Of a stretch of DNA of 20,753 nt, positions 1 to 6,993 are shown in pieces. Source of the stretch: Chloroflexota bacterium (GTDB taxonomy: Bacteria > Chloroflexota > Anaerolineae > UBA4142). The stretch's first letter is position 1; each line of letters begins with the position of its first letter. The DNA is taken from positions 1-20,753 of the forward strand of contig JAMCQI010000074.1 of assembly GCA_023381515.1 (NCBI GenBank). The letters run 5' to 3'. The position numbers were made by a program, and so were the translations under genes. Under the pieces are notes generated by a model. It saw nothing but the letters and a program-made list of their open reading frames with translations, was not told the DNA's origin and searched no databases.

Positions 1-6
1 GTGGAA

Positions 7-1134
7 CTAGAGGAGCGAGCAGTCGCGCGCCGCTTCTAGCATCGCCGTGATATTAGCCGACTTGGCGTCGGCCTGGATGTTGTTGGTGGCGCTCACCACG
101 TAGCCGTCGGGTCCCAGCGCCGCCACCATGGCCCCCACGGTGGCCCTCACTTCTTCGGGTGTGGCACAGGGCAGCACCGTGGCCACGTCAATGCCGCCCC
201 AGAAGCACAAGTCGCGCCCGAACTCGCGCTTCAGGCGTATCGGATCCATGCCGGCCGCCGAGACCTGCACCGGGTTCAGCACGTCCACGCCGATCTCAAT
301 GAGATCGCCGATGAGCGGGTAGACCGCGCCGCAAGTGTGGTAGACCACCGGCGCGCGGGTTCGGCTGTGCACCAGGTCCAGGTAGCGACGCTGTCGCGGC
401 TTGATGAGGCGGCGATACAGGGCGGGCGACATCAGCGGGCGGTCGTTGGCGGCCAGGTCGTCCGCGAACATGACCACGTCCACCAGGTCGCCCGCCTCAT
501 CCAGCATCCGGGCGGTGATCGCCAGATGGATGTCCAGGATGCAATCCAGCAGCGCCTCGGCCAGCGCGCGATCGGCCAGCATATCCATCATCAGGTTGGC
601 CATGCCACGCAGGAAGGTGGCCTGGTGGAGCATTCCGACGGGCAGCCCCAGCAGCACCGCGTAGTCCATGGTCCTCGCCCGCTGCGCCTCCTCGCGCAGG
701 CCATCCACGTAGCCCGGGTCGCCGGGATCGGGCCAGGGGTAGCACGCCAGCGCCGACAGCGAGCACTCTGCCGCCAGGGGCTCGTGGCTCACATAGTAGT
801 GGCCGCCCTGAGGCCGGCTGCGAACCACCCCCCACTCGTCCCGGTAAGACCCGTCGGCGAAGAGCTGCTCCGGCGGGTTCCGAGGTCCCCGCGGCAGGAT
901 CGGCCAGGTGTCAATGCCGAAGCGCCGTCGCAGCGGCTCATCCACCCAGGCGATCTGAGACCGGCGGCTGGCGACGACGGTCGGCGTATCCAGCCCCAGG
1001 CTGGCCTTCCATGCGTCATAGGCCGCCACATTGACGCCGGTGGCATAGCTGCCGCCCACGTCCACGGGGATGCGGTCGGGCACGCCGTGGCGCAGGGCAG
1101 TGAGAACTCGTTCGCGATGGGTGAGGGTGGGCAT
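7..1134 (-). CDS. URO-D superfamily protein (uroporphyrinogen decarboxylase / MtaA-CmuA-like methyltransferase)
   Basis: The 375-aa protein begins with the conserved URO-D-family N-terminus (residues 4-22, LTHRERVLTALRHGVPDRIP), which fixes the start. An H-x-C-G motif (His266, Cys268) matches the first zinc ligands of the MtaA/CmuA cobalamin methyltransferase branch. It is followed by the family's I-G-V-D-V-L-N-P-V strand (residues 281-289) and an N-N-I-Q element (351-354). Many such proteins sit in sugar-utilisation loci of Chloroflexota and related bacteria with no proven reaction, so haem synthesis should not be assumed. No haem genes and no corrinoid protein are visible nearby. By eye the coding GC is higher than in the ABC transporter genes further right. 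A near-consensus promoter ends 6 nt before the ATG and there is no SD. The family call is firm; the substrate is unknown. Confidence 0.85.
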   Translation of the reverse strand: MPTLTHRERVLTALRHGVPDRIPVDVGGSYATGVNVAAYDAWKASLGLDTPTVVASRRSQIAWVDEPLRRRFGIDTWPILPRGPRNPPEQLFADGSYRDEWGVVRSRPQGGHYYVSHEPLAAECSLSALACYPWPDPGDPGYVDGLREEAQRARTMDYAVLLGLPVGMLHQATFLRGMANLMMDMLADRALAEALLDCILDIHLAITARMLDEAGDLVDVVMFADDLAANDRPLMSPALYRRLIKPRQRRYLDLVHSRTRAPVVYHTCGAVYPLIGDLIEIGVDVLNPVQVSAAGMDPIRLKREFGRDLCFWGGIDVATVLPCATPEEVRATVGAMVAALGPDGYVVSATNNIQADAKSANITAMLEAARDCSLL

Positions 1135-1169
1135 GGTGGAATTATATCACATAGGGCCGTTGGAGACAA
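1135..1169 (-). promoter_or_regulatory. Sigma70 promoter giving a probable leaderless URO-D mRNA
   Basis: On the minus strand a -35 TTGTCT (1169-1164) and a -10 TATAAT (1146-1141) are separated by exactly 17 nt, and the -10 carries the extended TG-n motif. The ATG begins 6 nt after the -10, so the expected transcription start falls at or next to the A of the ATG (1134). No SD exists between promoter and start. The two boxes and the spacing are read directly; leaderless transcription is inferred. Confidence 0.75.
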
Positions 1170-1320
1170 GCGGAGGCCGGTATGCTGACCCTGGCGCGCC
1201 CTCTGCCGCCGCGGCCCTTCTGCTCGCCATTGACGGCCGCGCCAAAACGATGTATGTATGATGGAGCCCTCAATGCCCAGTGCCCGGTGCCCGGAGCCAC
1301 AACAGGCGGGAGACACCGCA

Positions 1321-1392
1321 ATGGACGAGCGCAAAGCCGCCGCGTTGCGCGGGCTTTTCGGTCCGAGCAGCAGCATTCTGCTGGCGTGCTAA
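1321..1392 (+). other. Small plus-strand ORF, 23 aa, unrecognised; possible truncated N-terminus
   Basis: ATG at 1321 is preceded by GGGAG about 9 nt upstream and opens a 23-codon frame (MDERKAAALRGLFGPSSSIL...) ending in TAA. The composition (Leu-Arg-x-Leu-Phe-Gly-Pro) looks protein-like and faintly resembles the start of GlcD-type FAD oxidases, but it is too short to assign. Its stop overlaps the stop of the minus-strand ORF 1553-1389 by 3 nt. It may be a remnant or chance. Confidence 0.2.
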
Positions 1393-1553
1393 CTCATTTC
1401 GCCCTCAAAATCCGCAAAGAGCGGAGCACCTTTCGGCGCGAGCACCGCGACGCGTTTTCCGGTTTTCGCCTGCGCCAAACCGCACTCAGCGTCGCTGACG
1501 GAAATGCGCGAGCGGGGAAGGAGATTCAGATTGGTTGATTCCAAATTGGACAT
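1389..1553 (-). other. Small ORF or gene fragment downstream of uxaC, 54 aa, unrecognised
   Basis: ATG at 1553 has a weak upstream GGAG about 8 nt away. The 54-aa product (MSNLESTNLNLLPRSRISVS...) ends with TAG at 1391-1389. Its codon choice looks coding-like, but I do not recognise the family and there is no membrane segment or known motif. It begins 73 nt after the uxaC stop, so it could be the N-terminal stub of a truncated gene that once continued the uxaC operon. The rest of the 1135-1626 gap holds the URO-D promoter and degenerate palindromic repeats. Confidence 0.25.
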
Positions 1554-1570
1554 GAGGATTCTCCGCTTTC

Positions 1571-1645
1571 GTACGCACCATGCAATACGCACTACCTGAT
1601 ACGTGTTCCGTGGTGCGTATAGCGTATCAGAGCCTATACGCCTTT
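1571..1645. repeat. Degenerate intergenic repeat with inverted arms, downstream of uxaC
   Basis: A perfect 9-bp inverted repeat (TACGCACCA at 1572-1580, TGGTGCGTA at 1611-1619) encloses 30 nt. The stretch is also rich in degenerate direct copies of a TACGCA/ATACGC motif. It lies just beyond the uxaC stop and could form a 3'-end structure, or be a decayed dispersed repeat. It has no T-tract, so I do not call an intrinsic terminator. Confidence 0.4.
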
Positions 1646-3042
1646 TTCGCAAGCCGGTACGCGGTGTCCTGAATCATCTCCCCCGCGTCGTCCATATCGA
1701 CGATGCCGCGCGCGACCAAGCTAGCAATCCAATTCGCGTCGACGCGCCGCGACAGATCGTGGCGCGCGGGAATCGATGGAAAGGCACGCGTGTCGTCGTT
1801 GAAACCGACCGTGTTGGCAAGTCCAGCGGTTTCCGTGATCTGCTCGCGATAGCGCGCCATACCGTTGATACTGTCGTAAAACCACCACGGTGGACCCAAC
1901 TTGATCGCCGGATAATGTCCGGCGAGCGGCGCGAGTTCGCGCGAGTACGTTGTCTCGTCGAGCGTGAACAGGATGAGCGTCAGGCGCGGGTCGTTGCCGA
2001 ATTTGCTCAGCAACGCGTGTAGGTTGCGCGTGAATTCGCCCTGAACTGGAATGTCCGCGCCCTTGTCCGCGCCAAACCGCTCAAAGACGAACGGATTGTG
2101 GTTGCGGAACGAGCCGGAGTGGAACTGCATCACCAAACCGTCCTCGACGCTCATCCGCGCCATTTCGATCAACATATTCCCGGTAAATCGCGTCGCGTCT
2201 TCCGCCGACGCATTACCGCACAGCGCACGCAGGAAGATCGTGTCCGCCTCCGCGTCTGATAACTCAGCAGTGTACGCGGTCAGCGCGGCGTGGTCGGTCG
2301 CGGTCGCGCCCATCGATTTGAAGAACGCGCGGCGTTGTTCCAGTGCCTGGATGAATGAGCGATAATCCTTGACCGTGATACCGCTGACCGCGCTCAGCGT
2401 GTCAATGTTCTCGCGCCAGTCGCGCGCGTAGATGTTGACGACCGCATCGGGGCGAAATGTCGGAATGACGCGCGCGTTCCAGCCCGACGTGCGGATCGCG
2501 CGGTGATGTTCCAGCGAGTCCGTCGCCGCGTCAGTCGTGCTGAGAACTTCGATATTGAACCGCTCGAACAGCGCGCGCGGGCGGAATTCCGGCGTCGTGA
2601 GTTTTGCGGCGATCTGATCGTAGATGCGCTGTGCCGATTCGCCGGTCAGTTTCTCTTCTACGCCGAAGATTGAAACGAGTTCCTCTCTGAGCCAGACGCC
2701 GGTTGGCGTGCCACGGAAGAGAGAAAAGTTGTCGGCAAACGCCTGCCAGATTTTGCGATGATCGCGCTCAACGTCGCCATTGTCACGTCGCGGGATGCCG
2801 AGTTTTTCGAGCGGGATGCCCTGCGAGTACAGCATCCGGAAGACATAGTGATCCGGGATGATGAGCAGGTCTGCCGGCGAGCCGAACGAATACTCCGGAT
2901 CAGAAAACATGCGCGGATCGACGTGACCGTGCGGGCAGATCAGCGGCAGATTCTTGACGCGGTTGTAGAGATGCAGCGCCATTTCTTTTTGGCGCGGGTC
3001 GCGATCGGTATAGCAGTCGGCGGAAAGTGGGATTTTGGGCAT
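1627..3042 (-). CDS. uxaC: Glucuronate isomerase (uronate isomerase)
   Basis: UxaC interconverts D-glucuronate with D-fructuronate and D-galacturonate with D-tagaturonate, the entry step of hexuronate breakdown in the cytosol. From the chosen ATG the protein is 471 aa, the usual UxaC length. The CPHGHVDP segment carries the metal-binding His38 and His40 of this amidohydrolase-superfamily family, and similarity continues through DHYVFRMLYSQGIPLEKLGI to the C-terminus. The ATG at 3042 has GGAGG five nt upstream and gives the canonical N-terminus. A longer in-frame reading from a TTG at 3213 would only translate the inverted-repeat element 3091-3184 and should be rejected. Other Uxa/Uxu enzymes are not in the window. 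The only upstream material is decayed genes, so any promoter must lie near or within the repeat element. Confidence 0.95.
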   Translation of the reverse strand: MPKIPLSADCYTDRDPRQKEMALHLYNRVKNLPLICPHGHVDPRMFSDPEYSFGSPADLLIIPDHYVFRMLYSQGIPLEKLGIPRRDNGDVERDHRKIWQAFADNFSLFRGTPTGVWLREELVSIFGVEEKLTGESAQRIYDQIAAKLTTPEFRPRALFERFNIEVLSTTDAATDSLEHHRAIRTSGWNARVIPTFRPDAVVNIYARDWRENIDTLSAVSGITVKDYRSFIQALEQRRAFFKSMGATATDHAALTAYTAELSDAEADTIFLRALCGNASAEDATRFTGNMLIEMARMSVEDGLVMQFHSGSFRNHNPFVFERFGADKGADIPVQGEFTRNLHALLSKFGNDPRLTLILFTLDETTYSRELAPLAGHYPAIKLGPPWWFYDSINGMARYREQITETAGLANTVGFNDDTRAFPSIPARHDLSRRVDANWIASLVARGIVDMDDAGEMIQDTAYRLAKKAYRL

Positions 3043-3090
3043 CAACGCCTCCAGATCAATTCTTGTTTTCCAAATCGGCAGTTGTGGTAA

Positions 3091-3184
3091 GGGCGAAGCA
3101 TTCGCCAAGACAATTCTGTAAGCAGGCGAGTTGAAATAAAGCGACGAATCGTCAGGAAAAGCGATCGGCGCGAATGCTTCGCCC
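3091..3184. repeat. MITE-like palindromic element upstream of uxaC
   Basis: Perfect 15-bp terminal inverted repeats (GGGCGAAGCATTCGC at 3091-3105, GCGAATGCTTCGCCC at 3170-3184) enclose 64 nt of unrelated, AT-richer sequence. The element is non-coding in context, but it stays open in the uxaC frame and would add a false N-terminal extension. The size and architecture fit a small non-autonomous repeat. No second full copy is in the window. Confidence 0.65.
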
Positions 3185-3209
3185 CTATGCGCCGTACTTT
3201 CGATAACGC

Positions 3210-3515
3210 TCAATTTACTTCGAACATCGCCTAAATGTTATCGTCCGGTGTTCCGGCATCCATGTTGATGCAGCACACGCCGACGCGGTCGAGTGTGACC
3301 GCCGCGCGCAGCAAGTTCTCAGCGTCTTGTTCGATCTCGCATGGAGTGCACGTAAGCATTCGCACCGGGCTGAGCCGCGGATTCAGGAAAACGTCCGGCA
3401 ACGCTTCGCGGCATCGCGCGACAGCCGGCCCCAACCCACCTCCAGGTATAGGACTGATTGACCTCCAACACCTCTACATGACGGGGGACGGTTTCAAACT
3501 CCGCACCTGGGCGAA
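3210..3515 (-). pseudogene. Decayed remnant, tentatively the C-terminus of a URO-D-like protein
   Basis: The frame 3434-3210 reads GPAVARCREALPDVFLNP, then about 30 residues ending in VGVCCINMDAGTPDDNI, then TAG, and continues in frame as AMFEVN followed by TGA at 3212-3210. The C-C-I-N-M-D-x-G-T-P-D-x-N signature resembles the C-terminal part of some URO-D/methionine-synthase-like proteins of this phylum (from memory). A frame change near 3435-3445 is needed to join it to an upstream stretch containing HVEVLEVNQSYT (about 3480-3450). With an internal stop, a frameshift and no N-terminus it cannot be functional. The family assignment is tentative; the decay is clear. Confidence 0.45.
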
Positions 3516-3634
3516 TCCCAATAGACGGAAGCATTGCAAGTGCGATCAGAAAGGCAAAAAACCCGAAGAATGGGGCTACTGTGAACGCTATTATCGCGAC
3601 CCCACCGCGCGCTGAGGAGGCTACGATAGTTATC

Positions 3635-4032
3635 ATGTTTGAACGTGACGGCGTACTGGTCAATCAGTTCGCGATAATCTCCCATTATGAATGTCGGTAG
3701 ACTGATCAGGCGCGGGAAGATTGTTTCCGCATTTGGAAAGTCGCCGGGCTTATAGCGACGCGTTTCGGTCGTGACACGCGACAACTGTACGGACAGGGCT
3801 GTCCGTACAAGTTGTATCCATGGAAAACTGGCTCGGAGTGCAGTAGTTTGTACCGCTCCGTCGTGGCTTCTACGCCTTCTGCGCGCAATGCCGCAATGAA
3901 TTCCTCTTTGCTCAAGCCGCCAAATCGTTCCGCATAGTATTGCACGCGGTAGCCGTACCATCCGCCGCGTGTGCAGTCGGGCGCGGTGTACATCGGCGCG
4001 ATGCCGTCAATCTCCTGTACTAGCCGAAAACT
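3635..4032 (-). pseudogene. C-terminal fragment of a DegT/DnrJ/EryC1/StrS aminotransferase, frameshifted
   Basis: The first frame reads LVQEIDGIAPMYTAPDCTRG, then YGYRVQYYAERFGGLSKEEF and IAALRAEGVEATTERYKLLH, then SEPVF. The next frame continues RRYKPGDFPNAETIFPRLIS and LPTFIMGDYRELIDQYAVTF. Together they match the C-terminal part of PLP-dependent sugar aminotransferases (the G-L-S-K-E-E-F/I-A-A-L-R-A-E-G block, a His-x-x-Pro, then Y-x-P-G-D-F-P-x-A-E). The frame switch coincides with the palindrome at 3781-3815; deleting exactly those 35 nt joins the halves as VFHGSRVTTETRRYKPGDFP. The N-terminal two thirds, including the PLP lysine region, are absent: the frame closes at a TGA at 4035-4033. 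It is a dead gene fragment. Confidence 0.7.
3781..3815. repeat. 35-nt near-perfect palindrome inserted in the aminotransferase pseudogene
   Basis: ACAACT-GTACGGACAG (3781-3796), a GG loop, CTGTCCGTAC (3799-3808), a single bulged A (3809) and AGTTGT (3810-3815) form a 16-bp stem with a 2-nt loop and one bulge. Its edges coincide with the reading-frame break of the pseudogene. It is either a REP-like mobile palindrome or a local hairpin. Confidence 0.65.
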
Positions 4033-4141
4033 TCAGCTGTCTTCACAATCACTCTCAAGGGCCCTCATTCAAAAGAAGCGTCTCCGGTTTTTCTCGGGGA
4101 TGAGAATTCCAGCCATGACAGGTGGACGGAATTGGGTGAGG

Positions 4142-5092
4142 TCAATCGTTTGCCGCGAGAATCTGGGCGTGGTGGGGATGATTCTTCCAATCAATCTTTT
4201 GAATTTCCGCCAACACCTGTTCGTGCAGCCGCTCGTTTGCCGTGCAAAGGATGAAATAGCGCTTGCGAATATTGTCCTCAAAGCGCACCGGCTGGCCGTC
4301 AAAATCGGTAACGACGGCTCCGGACGCCCAGGCGATCGGCAAAGAAGAGAAATTCTCCGTGTGACTCTCCTCGGGTGCGAAGTAAATATCTATGCTGCCG
4401 GATGCCACATTGGCAAAACCTGCGGGACCACCGTTTGGGACGACAAAGCGAGTCTGGGCAAATAGGGTTTTCCAGATTTCGCAAGCCGGATAGAGACGTG
4501 GAATCTTCATCAGATAGGTTTCCAGGAACGCGTCGCGCAGAGCGGTGGTGCGCCCCGGGTGCAATGGCGCGATCTGAATCAACTCCTCGCCGCTAAAGAC
4601 CGCGGTGAAAGCGTGCGTGGCGTTGGAAAACTCGACGCTTGCGTTGTGAACGTCGCAGACGGCCGCGGCGAGGGGGGTGCCATCGGCGGCATAGATGGCG
4701 AGCGCGGTGCACCAGAAAACGGGAATACCGTGCTGGTAGAGGAGTGAGCCGTCAAACGGATCCGAGACGATGTAGTAGAGTGGGCGACCCTTCGCTGGCA
4801 CGCGCGCGACTTCTTCGCTCAAGATGACGGCCGTACTGCCGTACACCTGGTGTATCCGCTCGAGATAATAGCGCTCCGCGACCTGGTCAACGGCAAGCGT
4901 CTCGGCATCCCAAGAGCGGTACTCTCCATTTCGCACCGCCACAACCCGTATTCCGGCTTGCCCGAGGTCTGCAATCTTTTCCTGAGCGCCGCGAACTGCC
5001 GCGAGAACGAACGCGGCGTACTCACCAAAAGCCGACGCCCATTTGTTGCGTCGCGATTCGAACAATTCACTATCTGCGTCAATGCTTAGCAT
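4142..5092 (-). CDS. Inositol-monophosphatase-like phosphatase with a divergent metal site
   Basis: This 316-aa protein has the Li+-sensitive phosphatase signature: Ser92-Glu93-Glu94, then Asp111-Pro-Phe-Asp114-Gly-Ser, which bind the catalytic Mg2+ ions. The GGPAGFANVASGSIDIYFA block (residues 221-239) and VVTDFDG (260-266) also fit the family. The third motif, normally W-D-x-A-x-G with an Asp metal ligand, reads Leu-Pro-Ile-Ala-Trp-Ala-Ser-Gly (251-258), so that Asp appears to be missing. The substrate could be a sugar phosphate, inositol phosphate or similar, or the protein may have altered activity. The ATG at 5092 has a GGGGGGA stretch about 10 nt upstream. It is separated from the HAD gene by 156 bp with no gene. 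Confidence 0.75.
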   Translation of the reverse strand: MLSIDADSELFESRRNKWASAFGEYAAFVLAAVRGAQEKIADLGQAGIRVVAVRNGEYRSWDAETLAVDQVAERYYLERIHQVYGSTAVILSEEVARVPAKGRPLYYIVSDPFDGSLLYQHGIPVFWCTALAIYAADGTPLAAAVCDVHNASVEFSNATHAFTAVFSGEELIQIAPLHPGRTTALRDAFLETYLMKIPRLYPACEIWKTLFAQTRFVVPNGGPAGFANVASGSIDIYFAPEESHTENFSSLPIAWASGAVVTDFDGQPVRFEDNIRKRYFILCTANERLHEQVLAEIQKIDWKNHPHHAQILAAND

Positions 5093-5248
5093 GATTAGCT
5101 CATCCCCCCAGTTTCCCTAGAATTGTCTACGCGGCGCGCACCCTGCAACCGGCGGATCAAGTACTGATGCCCGAAGAGGGCTGCCGCATTAAGTTAAGAA
5201 ATGGTTTAGAGGACATGGTTTGTTGGCCTTTCAATCAAACATTTGCAT

Positions 5249-5908
5249 TCACGAAGCATCACAATCCAGCTTCAGCGAATCCTGCCGCAAGAGCCCAAGT
5301 CGCTCCAACTCGACCTGTAATTGGTCAGACGATTTGTACTGAATCGAATGAAAGCCCAGCCGGCACGCCATGCCGGCATTCTCCTCCGAGTCGTCAATGA
5401 ACACGCACTCCGCTGCCGTCTGCTGGATTCTTTCCAATAGTAAGTGGTAAATCCGCGGATCGGGCTTGATCATGTTCACTTCGCCCGAGATGACGACATC
5501 ATCGAGTTGATCCAAGAACGCGTACCTGGAACGGACGAGCAGGTATTTTTCTTTCGACAAGTTGCTCAATCCGTATACTGAATAACCGGCTTGCTTGAGG
5601 TTTTGCATAATATTCACGGTGGTTTGGATCGGCCCAAGAATTGATTCTTCCCAACGCAGGTCAAAGGCCTTGATCAAATCCGCGTACTGGGGAAACCGCC
5701 GGCTCAATTCAGCCACCCCATCGGCAAAGGAACGCCCGCGATCCAGCTCCAAGTTCCAAGCCGCGAACCCGGTTTCATTAAGAAATCGTTCTGTTGCTTC
5801 CCCGTCGCCATTGAACAACTTGAGATAAAGATGGCGCGGATTCCAATCGAGGAGGACGCCGCCGATATCGAACACGATCGCATGGAGATGATTGGCTGTG
5901 TGTGTCAT
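5249..5908 (-). CDS. HAD-superfamily phosphatase, YihX-like (subfamily IA)
   Basis: The 219-aa protein has HAD motif I (FDIGGVLLDW, nucleophile Asp14), motif II in GLSN, a motif III lysine in MIKPDPRIY, and motif IV FIDDSEEN, in the usual order with a helical cap between I and II. As in the glucose-1-phosphatase YihX, the position two after the nucleophile is Gly rather than Asp. Related enzymes dephosphorylate sugar phosphates; the substrate here is inferred only. The ATG at 5908 lies 4 nt after the stop of the upstream hydrolase gene, indicating coupled translation; no strong SD is seen. A longer in-frame start at 5974 would overlap the hydrolase gene and precede the conserved domain, so I reject it. 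Confidence 0.88.
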   Translation of the reverse strand: MTHTANHLHAIVFDIGGVLLDWNPRHLYLKLFNGDGEATERFLNETGFAAWNLELDRGRSFADGVAELSRRFPQYADLIKAFDLRWEESILGPIQTTVNIMQNLKQAGYSVYGLSNLSKEKYLLVRSRYAFLDQLDDVVISGEVNMIKPDPRIYHLLLERIQQTAAECVFIDDSEENAGMACRLGFHSIQYKSSDQLQVELERLGLLRQDSLKLDCDAS

Positions 5909-5912
5909 TGAA

Positions 5913-6992
5913 CTATTTTGTTGATTCGGCCAACCATCGCTCAAACCAGACAAACGCCTTGCGCCTGCCCACACGATGACCCCCTGAAAAATAATCCGCA
6001 GCGAGATGATCGGGACGATTCAACAATGCGTACACGCGCGCGAGTTCATCGTACGCTTGCTGGACGCCTTCAATCGGAAAGATGTCATCCTGGATTCCAC
6101 TTTCGATCAGCACAGGGCGTGGCGCGATCAATCCCGCAATGTCCGACATCTCGGCGTAACGCAATATTCCCGGAATGTAATTGTCAGCGCAATGTTCGAT
6201 GGACAAGATGGATGCGCGATATGTGCAGAACGCGCTTTCGAGCACGACCGCGCCGATACGTTCGTCAAGCGCGGACGCGTACAGCGTCGTCGTGCCACCG
6301 CCGGACCAACCGATGCAACCGATTTTGTCCGCGAGGGGTTCGGGTCGCGTGCGAATGTAATCAATTGTCCGCATCACGTCCCACACGCGCAACCCCGCCA
6401 TCGTTCGCCCCAGCATAAAACTCGTGAGCGTCGTCAGCGTACACGATTTAGCGCGCCGCCCCACCTGTGTGCGGTACGCGCGATTCGCTTCGAGCCGTTC
6501 GCCGAGCGCGCGCTGAACGGGCGCAAAGACGATAAAGCCGCGCCGTGCAAGTTGCCGCGCATAATCCCAGTTATCAGCACGGATCAGGGCGCGTTCTTTT
6601 TCATTTCGCGCCAAGCCGAGTAACAAGCGCGTGCCATCCGTGCCGTGTCCGTGCATTGCGATCACGGCACGGTACTTCGCGGGCGACGCGACCTGCTGTG
6701 GAATCAACACATAGCACGGCACCGCGACGCCGGGCTCGGAATGGAAAATGACCTTCTCGCGGCGATACTCTTTTTCTTCGACGACCTCGACGACGCGCGG
6801 CGCAAGATCGCAGCGTTCGTCGGGGAATCCGCCGAGCAACTCGATGAGTTTTGCGCGCAGTGCCTCGCGCCACGCGCGCCACTCGTCTTGCGTCTGCGCG
6901 TGAAACGCGAGTTGGCGCGGCTGGCTCTCGTACTGTTGCCACAGGTAGGACATGGTAGAGAGATGGTCTGGTGGGATAGGGTTGGGCTTCAT
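5913..6992 (-). CDS. Alpha/beta-hydrolase, acetyl-xylan-esterase / dienelactone-hydrolase type
   Basis: This 359-aa cytosolic serine hydrolase has a HGHG oxyanion element (114-117), the nucleophile elbow GWSGGG (Ser230), an acid in SGIQDD (Asp302 or Asp303) and the catalytic His339 in SGGHR. The long N-terminal region before the hydrolase core and the overall length fit the acetyl xylan esterase-like Abhydrolase_7 group, which often removes acetyl or other ester groups from carbohydrates. No signal peptide is seen. Its ATG begins 1 nt after the permease stop (TGA-T-ATG), so it is translationally coupled to the ABC importer and may process an imported ester. The exact substrate is unknown. Confidence 0.82.
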   Translation of the reverse strand: MKPNPIPPDHLSTMSYLWQQYESQPRQLAFHAQTQDEWRAWREALRAKLIELLGGFPDERCDLAPRVVEVVEEKEYRREKVIFHSEPGVAVPCYVLIPQQVASPAKYRAVIAMHGHGTDGTRLLLGLARNEKERALIRADNWDYARQLARRGFIVFAPVQRALGERLEANRAYRTQVGRRAKSCTLTTLTSFMLGRTMAGLRVWDVMRTIDYIRTRPEPLADKIGCIGWSGGGTTTLYASALDERIGAVVLESAFCTYRASILSIEHCADNYIPGILRYAEMSDIAGLIAPRPVLIESGIQDDIFPIEGVQQAYDELARVYALLNRPDHLAADYFSGGHRVGRRKAFVWFERWLAESTK

Positions 6993-6993
6993 A

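Noticed and set aside
337..1188. Long open frame on the plus strand opposite the URO-D gene
   Set aside because: It is Arg/His/Gln-rich low-information protein without family features, fully antisense to a well-conserved gene in high-GC DNA. Similar antisense frames at 7777-8853, 6952-7668 and 8642-9310 are rejected for the same reason.
3043..3213. UxaC starting at TTG 3213 (528 aa)
   Set aside because: The extra residues translate an inverted-repeat element, TTG 3213 has no SD, and ATG 3042 has GGAGG at ideal spacing and gives the canonical UxaC length.
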